Below, in pieces: positions 9,398 to 18,427 of a DNA stretch of 64,000 bases; positions within the stretch are counted from its first letter, which is position 1; each line of letters starts with the position of its first letter. Source of the stretch: Pelagibacterium xiamenense (GTDB lineage: Bacteria; Pseudomonadota; Alphaproteobacteria; Rhizobiales; Devosiaceae); assembly GCF_021166475.1 (NCBI RefSeq), contig NZ_JAJOYS010000002.1:248001-312000 (forward strand), given 5' to 3'. Position numbers and translations under genes: made by a program. The notes beneath the pieces are model-generated. The model had not been told where the DNA came from and ran no database searches. It worked only from the letters and a program-made list of their open reading frames with translations.

Positions 9398-10143
9398 CCG
9401 GCCGCACCGAGCGCCGCCTTATACTGCCGCACCGCATCGGCGAACCCGTAAATCAGCGCATCCGCCGTGATCCCGTGCCCGATGGACACCTCGTCGACCC
9501 CCGGCACCGCGGCCTGGAATGCCGGCAGGTTGGCCAGCGTCAGATCGTGCCCGGCATTGACGCCGAGCCCGGCCGCCCGGGCCGCCTTCGCAGTCTGTGC
9601 GAGCACCATGAGTTCGACCTCCGCCTGCGCCGGATCATCGTGGCACGCGCCGTAGGGCCCGGTGTAAAGCTCCACCCGGTCCGCACCCGTCGCACGGGCG
9701 GCAGCAACGCCCACCTCACCCGCGTCCGGATCACAAAAAAGCGACACCCGCCGCCCGGCCCCCTTAAGCCGCCCGACCACATCGGTGAGGAAATTGCCCT
9801 TCCCCACGAAATCCCAACCATGGTCCGACGTCGCCTGGCCGGGATCGTCGGGCACGAGCGTCACCTGCTCGGGGTCGACCGCCTCGATCAGCGCGATAAA
9901 ATCTTCCGTCGGATAGCCCTCGATATTGAACTCGACCTCGGGCGCTTCCTCCGCGAGCAGCTTTGCGAGGTCGTAAACGTCGCTGCGCCGGACATGCCGC
10001 TCGTCGGGCCGCGGATGCACGGTCACCCCCTCGGCCCCGGCTTCGATCACGATCCGCGCCATCCCCGTAACGCTCGGCCAGGGCAGATCCCTGCGGTTGC
10101 GCAGCTGGGCGACGGCGTTGAGATTGACGGAAAGCTTGGTCAT
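9394..10143 (-). CDS. pdxJ: Pyridoxine 5'-phosphate synthase
   Basis: PdxJ condenses 1-deoxyxylulose 5-phosphate with 3-amino-2-oxopropyl phosphate to make pyridoxine 5'-phosphate, the last ring-forming step of DXP-dependent vitamin B6 synthesis. The 249-residue TIM barrel begins with the signature [16 protein letters not shown], has [13 protein letters not shown] near residue 40, EFNIEGYP near 70 and [14 protein letters not shown] near 190. Length matches the family. A terminator separates it from ilvH upstream on the same strand, so it likely has its own promoter within the short gap or depends on read-through. In many gammaproteobacteria pdxJ sits next to acpS; the left neighbour here is a TetR gene instead. 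Confidence 0.96.
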   Translation of the reverse strand: MTKLSVNLNAVAQLRNRRDLPWPSVTGMARIVIEAGAEGVTVHPRPDERHVRRSDVYDLAKLLAEEAPEVEFNIEGYPTEDFIALIEAVDPEQVTLVPDDPGQATSDHGWDFVGKGNFLTDVVGRLKGAGRRVSLFCDPDAGEVGVAAARATGADRVELYTGPYGACHDDPAQAEVELMVLAQTAKAARAAGLGVNAGHDLTLANLPAFQAAVPGVDEVSIGHGITADALIYGFADAVRQYKAALGAAG

Positions 10144-10161
10144 TGCGGAGAGGCCTTGGAT

Positions 10162-10196
10162 GAAAAAGGACCGCGCGAAACACGCGCGCGGCCCTT
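10162..10196 (-). terminator. Rho-independent terminator of the ilvI-ilvH operon
   Basis: On the minus strand AAGGGCCGCGCG and CGCGCGGTCCTT pair (one G-T) around a CGTGTTT loop and are followed by a T-rich tract, about 50 bases after the ilvH stop. Confidence 0.8.
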
Positions 10197-10242
10197 CATC
10201 TATCGCGAATTAAGCCGCGGGCAAACCGCAACTTTCAGCCCA

Positions 10243-10803
10243 CTACATTCCCTCTTCGCCGCGAGTGATCGCCGCAAGACCGGTGCGCACCACCTCGACG
10301 AGCCCGAGCGGTGCCATGAGCGTAATGAACTGCTCGATTTTCGAGGTCTTCCCCGTCACTTCGAAAACGAAGCTTTCCGTCGTCGCATCGATCACCTGCG
10401 CCCGGAACGCATCGGCAAGCCGCAACGCCTCGACCCGGTTTTCGCCGGTCCCCGCGACCTTGACGAGCGCCAGTTCGCGCTCGATCGCGTTCCCCTCGGC
10501 GGTGAGGTCGTGCACCTTGTGCACCGGCACCAGCCGCTCGAGCTGCAGCTTGATCTGCGCGAGCACCTTCGGCGTCGCCACCGTCACCACGGTAATGCGC
10601 GAGCGGTGCTTGTCGTGCTCGGTCTCGCTGACAGTGAGCGAATCGATATTGAACCCGCGCGCGGAAAACAGCCCCACGACCCGCGCGAGGACGCCCGGCT
10701 CGTTATCGACGAGAACCGTCAGCGTATGGCGCTCGGCTTCCTGGGTTTGGGGGGCGAGAAAATAGGCCGACCCCGTCGGCAGAAGATTGGCGTTCATGTT
10801 CAT
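10243..10803 (-). CDS. ilvH: Acetolactate synthase small (regulatory) subunit
   Basis: The regulatory subunit of acetohydroxyacid synthase; it activates the large subunit and confers valine feedback inhibition. The 186 residues contain an N-terminal ACT domain (about 26-100, with HTLTVLVDNEPGVLARVVGLF and RGFNIDSLTVSETE) and the C-terminal small-subunit domain (about 105-178). An N-terminal tail of about 24 residues precedes the ACT domain; the internal ATG at codon 3 has a better-spaced AGGA, so the exact start may shift by two codons. The gene follows ilvI on the same strand after 102 bases and ends at a terminator, so both subunits come from one leader-controlled transcript. Confidence 0.96.
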   Translation of the reverse strand: MNMNANLLPTGSAYFLAPQTQEAERHTLTVLVDNEPGVLARVVGLFSARGFNIDSLTVSETEHDKHRSRITVVTVATPKVLAQIKLQLERLVPVHKVHDLTAEGNAIERELALVKVAGTGENRVEALRLADAFRAQVIDATTESFVFEVTGKTSKIEQFITLMAPLGLVEVVRTGLAAITRGEEGM

Positions 10804-10905
10804 TGTCCTAACCGGCCTTTAGGGGTGTTGAGATTCGCGCGAGGATGGGCCGGAAATGGTGGTTGAAGCCATTTTCAGGCCACCCTCGGGTGAATATCGA
10901 CGCCC

Positions 10906-12666
10906 TTAAACGAGCACCTTCCCTTTCTCATCGATGATCGATCCGATATTGGCCGTATCGGGCAGGATCATCTCGTTATGCGGCTTGCCCGACGGGATCA
11001 TCGGGAAGCAGTTCTCTTCCTTGGAGACCCGGCAATCGAAAATCACCGGCTTTTTGACGTTGATCATCTCGTCGATGGCGTCGTCGAGCTTCGCGGGGTC
11101 CTCGCAGCGGATACCGACACCGCCATAGGCCTCGGCAAGCTTGACGAAATCGGGCAGCGATTCCGAATACGAATGCGAATACCGCCCGCCATGCAGCAAT
11201 TCCTGCCACTGGCGCACCATGCCCATATATTCGTTGTTGAGGATGAAGATCTTGACCGGCAGTTCGTACTGCATCGCGGTCGACATCTCCTGCATCGTCA
11301 TCTGCACGCTGGCTTCGCCCGCAATATCGATCACGAGCGCATCCGGATGCGCCACCTGCACCCCGATCGCCGCAGGCAGCCCATACCCCATGGTCCCGAG
11401 CCCGCCCGACGTCATCCAGCGATTGGGTTCCTCGAAGTGGAAGTGCTGGGCGGCCCACATCTGGTGCTGACCGACCTCGGTCGTGATGTAGACGTCGCGC
11501 CCCTTGGTTGCCTCGTAGAGCCGCCGGATCGCGTGCTGGGGCTTGATCACCGTATCGGAGTTCGTAAAGACAAGCGAATTGACCGCGCGCCACTTGTCGA
11601 TCGCGGTCCACCAGGGCGCGATGGCCTCCGTGCGCGGCTGGTTGGTCTTCGTCCGCCATATGCGGATCATCTCTTCCATCACCGCGTTGACGTCTCCGAC
11701 AATGGGGATGTCGACAAGGATGTTCTTGTTGATCGAGGACGCGTCGATATCGACGTGAATCTTCCGGCTGCCCGGCGAGAACGCATCGATCCGGCCCGTA
11801 ATCCGGTCGTCGAACCGCGCGCCGAGACAGATCATCAGATCGCAGTCGTGCATCGCCATATTGGCTTCGTAGGTCCCGTGCATGCCCAGCATGCCGAGCC
11901 ACTGGCTGCCCGAGGCCGGAAACGCCCCCAGCCCCATCAGCGTCGAGGTGATCGGAAAGCCCGTCAGCTCGACCAGTTCGCGCAGATTGCGGCTGGCCTC
12001 GGGTCCCGAATTGACGATGCCGCCCCCGGTGTAGAACACGGGCCGCTCCGCCTTGAGCATCAGATCGACGGCGACCTGGATGGCCTCGAGATCGCCCTCG
12101 ATCTGCGGCTTGTAGGTCGGATGGCTCATCTTGGCCTGGGGCTTGTGATACGTCCCGAGCGCAAACTGAACATCCTTGGGAATGTCGATGACGACAGGCC
12201 CCGGCCGCCCCGAGGTCGCGATATAGAACGCCTCGTGCAGGATGCGCGGCAAGTCCTTGATGTCCTTGACCAGGTAGTTGTGCTTGGTGCAGTTGCGCGT
12301 GATCCCGACCGTGTCGCACTCCTGGAATGCATCCGATCCGATGAGCGGAGTGGGAACCTGCCCTGAAATGCAAACGAGCGGAATGGAATCGAGCAGCGCG
12401 TCGGTCAATCCGGTCACCGCGTTGGTCGCGCCGGGCCCCGACGTCACCAGAACCACACCGCACTTCCCCGTCGAACGCGCATAGCCCTCGGCCATGTGGG
12501 TTGCACCCTGCTCGTGCCGGACGAGAACGTGCTGGAGTTTCTCCTGCTGGAAAATCGCGTCGTAGATCGGCAGTACCGCGCCGCCCGGGTACCCGAATAT
12601 GTGTTCGACACCCTGATCGATCAGCGCCTGGACCACCATCTCCGCGCCGGTTATCTGCTCGGCCAT
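10906..12666 (-). CDS. ilvI: Acetolactate synthase large (catalytic) subunit
   Basis: The ThDP- and FAD-dependent subunit that condenses two pyruvates, or pyruvate and 2-oxobutyrate, in the first common step of branched-chain amino acid synthesis. The 586 residues contain the N-terminal pyrimidine-binding domain with catalytic Glu52 (RHEQGATHMAEGYAR), the central FAD-associated domain, and the C-terminal ThDP domain. The Mg-ThDP motif GDxS reads GEAS here (Glu451 for Asp), with NN at 477-478; this is a conservative change that I believe occurs in relatives but cannot verify. The ATG at 12666 (MAEQITGAE) has GGGAG upstream; upstream in-frame extensions run through the attenuator and are not real. 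A leader peptide and terminator precede it. Confidence 0.97.
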   Translation of the reverse strand: MAEQITGAEMVVQALIDQGVEHIFGYPGGAVLPIYDAIFQQEKLQHVLVRHEQGATHMAEGYARSTGKCGVVLVTSGPGATNAVTGLTDALLDSIPLVCISGQVPTPLIGSDAFQECDTVGITRNCTKHNYLVKDIKDLPRILHEAFYIATSGRPGPVVIDIPKDVQFALGTYHKPQAKMSHPTYKPQIEGDLEAIQVAVDLMLKAERPVFYTGGGIVNSGPEASRNLRELVELTGFPITSTLMGLGAFPASGSQWLGMLGMHGTYEANMAMHDCDLMICLGARFDDRITGRIDAFSPGSRKIHVDIDASSINKNILVDIPIVGDVNAVMEEMIRIWRTKTNQPRTEAIAPWWTAIDKWRAVNSLVFTNSDTVIKPQHAIRRLYEATKGRDVYITTEVGQHQMWAAQHFHFEEPNRWMTSGGLGTMGYGLPAAIGVQVAHPDALVIDIAGEASVQMTMQEMSTAMQYELPVKIFILNNEYMGMVRQWQELLHGGRYSHSYSESLPDFVKLAEAYGGVGIRCEDPAKLDDAIDEMINVKKPVIFDCRVSKEENCFPMIPSGKPHNEMILPDTANIGSIIDEKGKVLV

Positions 12667-12711
12667 CTTGAGCCACTCCCTTGATACAATCCCGTCGTCG
12701 CCGGGGCTTAG

Positions 12712-12740
12712 ATAATAAAAAAGGCCCCGTTTGGGACCCT
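12712..12740 (-). terminator. Attenuator (intrinsic terminator) in the ilvI leader
   Basis: On the minus strand AGGGTCCC and GGGGCCTT pair around AAAC and are followed by TTTTATTATC, 46 bases before the ilvI start. An alternative pairing of GGACC (12774-12778) with GGTCC (12734-12738) would break this stem, as an antiterminator should. Confidence 0.75.
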
Positions 12741-12778
12741 GTGTTGCGCACCGCAAATCGCACGAGAACCCTAGGTCC

Positions 12779-12826
12779 TCATGTTGCGATGCGCCTGCCT
12801 ACTACGAGAATGTTGCCTGCCCGCAT
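12779..12826 (-). CDS. ilv leader peptide
   Basis: A 15-residue ORF, MRAGNILVVGRRIAT, lies between the predicted promoter and the attenuator of ilvI. It carries Ile-Leu-Val-Val in a row plus a second Ile, the residues whose synthesis the operon serves. GGAG lies eleven bases before the ATG. The stop codon is 38 bases before the terminator stem, a usual leader geometry. A ribosome stalled at the ILVV codons (about 12800-12811) would leave the antiterminator arm free. The peptide itself is probably only a sensor. It is far too short for standard gene finders. Confidence 0.75.
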   Translation of the reverse strand: MRAGNILVVGRRIAT

Positions 12827-12865
12827 TGGGGAACACGCTCCAGTCAAATACGAAAAACGACGCTA

Positions 12866-12894
12866 TAGGTATTCCGGGCGGCCCGAAGGGTCAA
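12866..12894 (-). promoter_or_regulatory. Predicted promoter of the ilvI-ilvH operon
   Basis: TTGACC (12889-12894) and TACCTA (12866-12871) are separated by 17 bases on the minus strand and point at the leader peptide about 40 bases downstream. Confidence 0.5.
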
Positions 12895-12911
12895 CCCCAA
12901 AAAACGCATGG

Positions 12912-12947
12912 AAAAGGGCCCGCCCCGTTTCACCGGTACGAGCCCTT
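12912..12947 (-). terminator. Rho-independent terminator of the glycine-zipper lipoprotein gene
   Basis: On the minus strand AAGGGCTC and GGGCCCTT bracket an inner GC stem and are followed by TTTTCC, about 20 bases after the stop codon. Confidence 0.6.
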
Positions 12948-12966
12948 GAAAGTCCGGATCGGTAGC

Positions 12967-13242
12967 TTAGACGCCCGGGGGGCAGTCGTCGATGTAGAGG
13001 CTGCCGTCCGAAGCACGGAAGTAGCACTGCTCGGGCTGGCCAGCGACCTGTCCGACGAGAGCGCCGGCAACGCCACCGACCGCTGCACCGACAGCAGCAC
13101 CCGCGACCGAGTTCGTCGCAACGCCGCCGATGACTGCACCGGCACCGGCGCCGACAGCCGCGGTCTTTTCGGTCGTGGTACAGGCCGTAACGGCCATAAG
13201 CGTGGTCAGCGCAACGCCGACGATGGTGAGTTTTTTCTTCAT
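12967..13242 (-). CDS. Small glycine-zipper lipoprotein
   Basis: A 91-residue protein with a lipoprotein signal: a positively charged start (MKKK), a hydrophobic stretch and the lipobox VTAC with Cys21 as the predicted lipidated residue. The middle part (residues 30-66) is a Gly/Ala zipper of repeated GAxxG units of the YMGG or OmpA-Gly-zipper type, predicted to insert in or lie along a membrane. The C-terminus EQCYFRASDGSLYIDDCPPGV has two cysteines that could pair. Proteins of this kind are common envelope or stress lipoproteins in alphaproteobacteria; the exact role is unknown. It is a single-gene unit with its own terminator. Confidence 0.85.
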   Translation of the reverse strand: MKKKLTIVGVALTTLMAVTACTTTEKTAAVGAGAGAVIGGVATNSVAGAAVGAAVGGVAGALVGQVAGQPEQCYFRASDGSLYIDDCPPGV

Positions 13243-13533
13243 GTCAAAAAGCCTCCATTTGACAAAGTCTTGAAATCGCTCCCCGTAAATGCAGCTAACC
13301 GCCCTTTGTTCCGCATTGGCGAGCTACGACGTCAACGCCCCTTTCGTCCTGAGGTTCCGACGCCGCTGTAATGTGCTCACTCTGCGCGATTTCATTGTCA
13401 TACTCAAGAGTTAGGCGGCAATCGGGCCGCCGGCGGGAAATAAAACAGCGCCCGGGCCTGACACGAGCGCGATTCGCGTGTATTCAGATCGGCTCCCCGG
13501 CAATACCGGGGCCGGGCTCGGAGAGGCCATCCC

Positions 13534-14934
13534 ATGTCACATGCATTGACCGACCGCCCAGCGCAGAGCTGGTTCGAAGAATTCCGCGCGACATTCCTGC
13601 TCGCCTGGCCGCTCGTCGTGGCGCAGGTGGCCCAGAACGCGCTGTTCACCACCGACGTCATCATGATGGGCTGGCTCGGACCGGAATTCCTCGCCGGCGG
13701 CACGCTGGCGACGGCCTTCTTCATGCCCTTCCTGCTTTTGGGCGGTGGCATTGTGTCCGCCGTTGCACCGCTCGCCGCGCAGGCCATCGGCGCGCGCAAG
13801 ATCAAGAACGTCCGCCGCTCGGTGCGCCAGGGCTTCTGGGCCGCCATCGTCGTCGCCGTCATTCTGCTGCCGCTCATCTGGCAGATCGAAGCGATCCTCC
13901 TTATGACCGGCCAGGCCCCGGACCTCGCCGCGCTCGCCGGCCTCTACATGCAGATCGCCGTCTTCGTGCTCTTCCCCGGTCTCGGGATTTTCGTCCTGCG
14001 CTCGTTTCTTTCGGCGCTCGGCTCGACCCAGGTCATCCTCTATACGACCATTGCCGGCGTCGTCGTCAACGCCATCGGCAACTATGCGCTGATGTTCGGC
14101 AATTTCGGGTTCCCGCGCCTCGAACTGCAGGGCGCGGCGATCACCACGGTTGTGACCAACACGGTAATGTTCGTCCTGCTGCTCGCCTACGCGCTCCTCC
14201 ATCGGCGCTACCGGCGCTTCTATATCCTTGTGCGCTTCTGGAAGCCCGACTGGCCGCGTTTTATCGAGATTTTCCGGATCGGCACGCCGATCGGGCTGAC
14301 CATCATGGCCGAAGTCGGCATGTTCGGCGTCGCGGCCATATTCGTGGGTTGGCTGGGCACCGATGCGCTCGCAGCGCACGCCGTCGCGCTCCAGTGCGCA
14401 TCCTTTGCCTTCATGGTGCCGCTGGGCGTCGGCATGGCCTCGACCGTCCGCGTCGGGCTCGCCTATGGCGCGGGCAGCGATGAAGCCGTTGGCAGGGCTG
14501 GCTGGACTTCGCTCATGATCGGGGTGGGCTTCATGTGCGTTTCCTGCGCGCTCTTTCTCACCGTGCCCGGATTTTTCGTGCGCTTCTTCCTCGACCCCAC
14601 TGATCCGAACAATGCCAACGCGCTGGCCCTGGCAGGCACGTTCCTGGCAATGGCCGGCCTCTTCCAGATCGTCGACGGCGCGCAGGTTGTCGCCGCACAC
14701 GCGCTGCGTGGGCTTTCGGACACGACGATCCCGATGATCGTCGCGCTCGTCGGCTATTGGCTCGTGGGCATGCCGGTCGCCTATTGGCTGGGCAGCGCAG
14801 ACCGCCTCGGCGGCGTCGGCGTGTGGACAGGTCTGGCAGCAGGGCTCGGTTTTGTCGCTATCGTCCTCACGGCCCGGTTCGCCCTGCGCGAACGGCTCGG
14901 CCTTCTCGCCCGCGAGCATATGGTCGCCGCATAG
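13534..14934 (+). CDS. MATE family efflux transporter (NorM-like)
   Basis: A 466-residue inner-membrane protein with about 12 membrane segments in two homologous halves, as in NorM-type multidrug and toxin extruders that use a Na+ or H+ gradient. Characteristic positions are TDVIMMGWLGPEFLAGGTL in segments 1-2, GGGIVSAVAPLAAQAIGARK and, in the second half, VPLGVGMASTVRVGLAYGAG and LRGLSDTTIPM. GGAGAGG lies eight bases before the ATG. It stands alone between the lipoprotein gene (divergent) and pncB (convergent). Nothing nearby points to the substrate. Confidence 0.94.
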   Translation: MSHALTDRPAQSWFEEFRATFLLAWPLVVAQVAQNALFTTDVIMMGWLGPEFLAGGTLATAFFMPFLLLGGGIVSAVAPLAAQAIGARKIKNVRRSVRQGFWAAIVVAVILLPLIWQIEAILLMTGQAPDLAALAGLYMQIAVFVLFPGLGIFVLRSFLSALGSTQVILYTTIAGVVVNAIGNYALMFGNFGFPRLELQGAAITTVVTNTVMFVLLLAYALLHRRYRRFYILVRFWKPDWPRFIEIFRIGTPIGLTIMAEVGMFGVAAIFVGWLGTDALAAHAVALQCASFAFMVPLGVGMASTVRVGLAYGAGSDEAVGRAGWTSLMIGVGFMCVSCALFLTVPGFFVRFFLDPTDPNNANALALAGTFLAMAGLFQIVDGAQVVAAHALRGLSDTTIPMIVALVGYWLVGMPVAYWLGSADRLGGVGVWTGLAAGLGFVAIVLTARFALRERLGLLAREHMVAA

Positions 14935-14954
14935 GGTCTTCCGGACAGCAAGGC

Positions 14955-16268
14955 CTAGACCAGCACGTCCTGCTCGACCATATCCTCGGCACCGAAGACC
15001 TTGAGGTACCGCGCAATCTCGCGCGCGTCGCCGACGGCCTTGGCGGGATTGTCCGACAGCTTGACCGCCGGACGGCCATTGGCGCTCGAAACCTTGATCA
15101 CCATCGAGATCGGCTTGAGCTGCGGCGTATAGTTGGGCGCCACGCCCGCGAAATCGTTGGTGAGGTTGGTGCCCCAGCCGAACGTCATGCGCACCCGGCC
15201 CTGGAAATGGTGATAGGCCTCCTCGATCGCATCGACGTCCAGACCGTCCGAAAAGATCAAAAGCTTCTCGCGCGGATCGCGCCCCTTTTCCTGCCAGAAA
15301 TCGATGATCTTTTCCCCGCCCTCGATGGCGGGCGCGCTGTCGGGTCGGAACCCCGTCCAGTCCGCCACCCAGTCGGGTGCGTTCTTGAGAAACGACGCCG
15401 TCCCGAATGCGTCGGGCAGGACGATCAGAAGATTGCCGCCATAATAGCTCTGCCAGTCCCGCAGCACCCGGTAGGGCGCCTTTTTCAGCGCTTCGTCGTT
15501 CTCGGCCAGCGCCGCGGCGACCATGGGCAATTCATGCGCATTGGTGCCCAGCGCCTCAAGGTCGGTGTCCATCGCCAACAGCACGTTCGAGGTCCCCGAA
15601 AGCGCATCCCCGAGCCCTTCCTTCAGCGCCTCCACGCACCAGCGCTGCCACAAAAAACTGTGCCTCCGGCGCGTACCGAAGTCGGAAATCTTAAGATTGG
15701 GCAGCTTCTTGAGCCGTTCGACCTTCTCCCACGTCTTGGCCTTGGCGCGCGCGTAGAGCACGTCGAGCGCAAATCGCCCCATCCCCCGCATCGCGTTGCG
15801 CGACCGCAACTCGTTGATGATCGCGAGCGCCGGGATCTCCCACATCGTGGTTTCGACCCATTTGCCGTGGAAGTGGAGTTCGAACTGCCCGTCCCGTGCG
15901 GAAAGCTCGTATTCGGGCAGCGAGAAGCCCTCGAGCCAGCTGAGAAAATCGGGCGTGAAGATCTGCTTGGTGCCGTAAAACGAGTTACCCGCGAGCCAGA
16001 TCATCTCCTTTTTGGTGAACCTGAGCGTCCGCGCGTGATCGAGCTGTTCGCGCAACTCCCCGATATCCACCTCTTCGGCGAGCCTGACGCGGGTCGTCCT
16101 GTTGGTGAGCGAGAACGTCGCATCGACGTCCCGGTAGAGCCCCCAGATCATCTGCAGCATCAGGAGCTTGTAAAAATCCGTATCGAGCAGCGACCGCACG
16201 ATCGGGTCGAGCTTGAAAGTGTGGTTGAAGACCCGCCGCGCGATGTCCGTCCTGCTGACCGAGCTCAC
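14955..16268 (-). CDS. pncB: Nicotinate phosphoribosyltransferase
   Basis: PncB makes nicotinate mononucleotide from nicotinate and PRPP with ATP hydrolysis, in the Preiss-Handler route of NAD salvage. The 437-residue protein begins with the family pattern [18 protein letters not shown] (residues 21-38). It holds [23 protein letters not shown], which includes the region of the phosphorylated histidine, and [16 protein letters not shown] and GTSNVLLA farther on. The GTG at 16268 overlaps the stop of pncA (GTGA), so the two enzymes, which act in sequence, are translationally coupled. GGGAG lies ten bases before the GTG. Confidence 0.96.
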   Translation of the reverse strand: MSSVSRTDIARRVFNHTFKLDPIVRSLLDTDFYKLLMLQMIWGLYRDVDATFSLTNRTTRVRLAEEVDIGELREQLDHARTLRFTKKEMIWLAGNSFYGTKQIFTPDFLSWLEGFSLPEYELSARDGQFELHFHGKWVETTMWEIPALAIINELRSRNAMRGMGRFALDVLYARAKAKTWEKVERLKKLPNLKISDFGTRRRHSFLWQRWCVEALKEGLGDALSGTSNVLLAMDTDLEALGTNAHELPMVAAALAENDEALKKAPYRVLRDWQSYYGGNLLIVLPDAFGTASFLKNAPDWVADWTGFRPDSAPAIEGGEKIIDFWQEKGRDPREKLLIFSDGLDVDAIEEAYHHFQGRVRMTFGWGTNLTNDFAGVAPNYTPQLKPISMVIKVSSANGRPAVKLSDNPAKAVGDAREIARYLKVFGAEDMVEQDVLV

Positions 16269-16864
16269 CTGAGCGCTACTCCCGCTTCCCGCATCCGGCC
16301 CAGCATGTCGTCCACCGATCCTTCGATATCGATCCCCCGGCAGCCATCCAGCAGCACTTCGGCCTTGAACCCCTGCCCGACCGCATCGAGCGCGGAAAAA
16401 GCGACGCAGAAATCGGTCGCAAGCCCGACAAGCGTCAGTTCGGTAATCCCGCGCTCGCGCAGATAGCCGGTAAGCCCGGTCGGCGTCGTATGATCGTTCT
16501 CGAAGAACGCCGAATAGCTGTCGATTGCCGAACGGAATCCCTTGCGGATGACCAGTTCGGCTTTCGTCCAATCGAGGTCGGGATGGAAGTCCGCCCCGAC
16601 CGTGCCCTGCACGCAATGATCCGGCCAGAGCCGCTGCGGGCCATAGGGCATCTCGATATCCTCGAACGGCGCCTTGCCCGGGTGGCTCGAGGCAAAGCTC
16701 GAATGCCCGGCGGGGTGCCAGTCCTGGGTGAGCACAACATGATCGTATTGACCGATCAGCCCGTTGACGACCGGCACGATTTCGTCGCCACCCTCTACGG
16801 CCAGCGCGCCGCCCGGGCAGAAGTCGTTTTGCAGGTCGATGACGAGGAGTGCATTCTGGCTCAT
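16265..16864 (-). CDS. pncA: Nicotinamidase
   Basis: PncA hydrolyses nicotinamide to nicotinate and ammonia, feeding PncB. The 199-residue isochorismatase-fold protein has the full catalytic triad: Asp10 (VIDLQNDF), Lys108 (VIRKGF) and Cys153 (TDFCV), with the metal site Asp48-His50-His54 (DWHPAGH). The ATG at 16864 was chosen because GGGAGG lies seven bases upstream; a start at 16900 would add twelve residues without a ribosome site. It overlaps pncB by four bases. Homologues also activate pyrazinamide. Confidence 0.96.
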   Translation of the reverse strand: MSQNALLVIDLQNDFCPGGALAVEGGDEIVPVVNGLIGQYDHVVLTQDWHPAGHSSFASSHPGKAPFEDIEMPYGPQRLWPDHCVQGTVGADFHPDLDWTKAELVIRKGFRSAIDSYSAFFENDHTTPTGLTGYLRERGITELTLVGLATDFCVAFSALDAVGQGFKAEVLLDGCRGIDIEGSVDDMLGRMREAGVALR

Positions 16865-16975
16865 CGGGGGCCTCCCATGGTTCGCGTGCCACTTCTGCAA
16901 TCCTCGCCGAGTTCGTCAACTCCCCATTTGCATTCCGCTTGACCGCGCGCCCGGTCGCTGTATCCATTTGCATCC

Positions 16976-17467
16976 ATGACACAAATGCCCACGCCAGACT
17001 TGCGCGCTTCCGAACGGCGTGTCGCCGAAGCGCTCGCCCGCCACGGCCTGCCGGGCCGTGTGACCGTGCTGACCGAGCTCGCCACCACGGCCCAGATGGC
17101 TGCCGACGCTCTGGGCGTCGAGCTCGGCCGCATCGTCAAATCGCTCCTTTTTGCCGGCGCGGAAACCGGAACGCCCTATATGGTCCTCGTCTCCGGCGCC
17201 AACCGCGTCCACGAAAGACGTGTCGGCCGCCTGATCGGCGAAAAGCTCGCCCGTGCCGATGCTGACCTCGTGCGCAAGGCCACCGGCTTTGCCATCGGCG
17301 GCGTTTCGCCCTTCGGCCACCCCCAACCGCTGCCGGTCTATCTCGACGAGGACCTGTTCAATTATGCCACTGTGTGGGCGGCGGCCGGGGATCCGCGATC
17401 GGTCTTCGAAATCACCCCCGAGGCGCTTGAGACGGCAACAGGCGCCACGCGCATCACCGTCACCTAG
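16976..17467 (+). CDS. YbaK/EbsC-type aminoacyl-tRNA deacylase
   Basis: A 163-residue single-domain protein of the YbaK/ProX superfamily that removes wrongly attached amino acids from tRNA in trans. Visible marks are the strand [11 protein letters not shown] with the conserved Lys that contacts substrate, [10 protein letters not shown], and the catalytic-loop region [25 protein letters not shown] near residues 102-126. Specificity (Cys-tRNAPro, Ala-tRNAPro or other) cannot be told from this. It is followed after twelve bases by a Ca/Na antiporter gene on the same strand, probably a two-gene unit without an obvious functional link. Confidence 0.9.
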   Translation: MTQMPTPDLRASERRVAEALARHGLPGRVTVLTELATTAQMAADALGVELGRIVKSLLFAGAETGTPYMVLVSGANRVHERRVGRLIGEKLARADADLVRKATGFAIGGVSPFGHPQPLPVYLDEDLFNYATVWAAAGDPRSVFEITPEALETATGATRITVT

Positions 17468-17479
17468 GAAGGCGTATCC

Positions 17480-18427
17480 ATGGTCTATGTGTTCCTGATC
17501 CTTGGCCTCGTTCTGCTTGTCGCCGGGGGCGAAAGCTTCGTGCGCGGCTCGGTCGCCATCGCCCGCCGGCTCGGCATGTCTCCGCTGCTGATCGGCTTGA
17601 CGCTCATGGGCTTCGGCACCTCCCTGCCCGAAATGGTGACCTCGGTTCAGGCCGCCCTCGATGGCGCGCCGGGCATCGCGATGGGCAACGTCGTGGGCTC
17701 GAACATCGCGAACATCCTCCTGATCCTCGGCGTCGCCGCGGTCCTCTATCCCGTCGCGGTGGACCGGGGCGTATTGCGCCGCGATGGCGGAGTGCTTGTC
17801 CTCTCTGCCCTCGTCACGCTCGCGATCGTCCTGATCGGCGCGCTCGGGCGCATCGCCGGCATCGTGCTGATAGCCATGCTCGCCGCCTACATCACCCGCA
17901 GCTATCTTGCAGAGCGCCAGAGCAACATCGCGCGCGATGCGGAAGAAGAAAGCGCCCACACAGCCGTCAGAAACGGCGTGGCCGTTTCGCTCATCCTTGC
18001 CGCGGTCGGTCTGGGACTGACGCTCCTGGGCGCACGCTTCCTCGTTTCGAGCGCCATCGAGCTGGCCACCGCCTTCGGCATTTCCGAAACCGTAATCGGG
18101 CTGACGGTCGTCGCCGTCGGCACCTCCCTCCCCGAACTCGTGACCTCAGTCATCGCCGCCGTCCGCAAGCACACGGACCTCGCGCTCGGCAACATCATTG
18201 GCTCGAACATCTTCAACACCTTCGCCATCCTCGGCGTCACCGCGCTCGTTCAGCCGATCCCGGTGCCCGCGGAAATCATAAGGCTCGACATCTGGATCAT
18301 GCTCGCCGCCACCGTCGGGCTGATCGCCTTCGCCTATACCGCCAGACGCATCGAGCGCTGGGAGGGCGCGGTCTTCCTCCTCGCCTACGCCGGATATATC
18401 GGCTGGCTGGGCCTCAGCGCGCTCTGA
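17480..18427 (+). CDS. Calcium/sodium antiporter, CaCA family
   Basis: A 315-residue inner-membrane exchanger, like YrbG, with about ten membrane segments. It has the two inverted alpha-repeats that form the ion sites: GFGTSLPEMVTSVQAA (about residues 47-62) with GNVVGSNIANILLILG (about 72-87) in the first half, and AVGTSLPELVTSVIAA with GNIIGSNIFNTFAILG in the second. The acidic residues within both TSLPE motifs are present, so ion exchange should be intact. The gene follows the YbaK-like gene after twelve bases. Its 3' end overlaps the convergent miaA by 14 bases. Confidence 0.94.
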   Translation: MVYVFLILGLVLLVAGGESFVRGSVAIARRLGMSPLLIGLTLMGFGTSLPEMVTSVQAALDGAPGIAMGNVVGSNIANILLILGVAAVLYPVAVDRGVLRRDGGVLVLSALVTLAIVLIGALGRIAGIVLIAMLAAYITRSYLAERQSNIARDAEEESAHTAVRNGVAVSLILAAVGLGLTLLGARFLVSSAIELATAFGISETVIGLTVVAVGTSLPELVTSVIAAVRKHTDLALGNIIGSNIFNTFAILGVTALVQPIPVPAEIIRLDIWIMLAATVGLIAFAYTARRIERWEGAVFLLAYAGYIGWLGLSAL

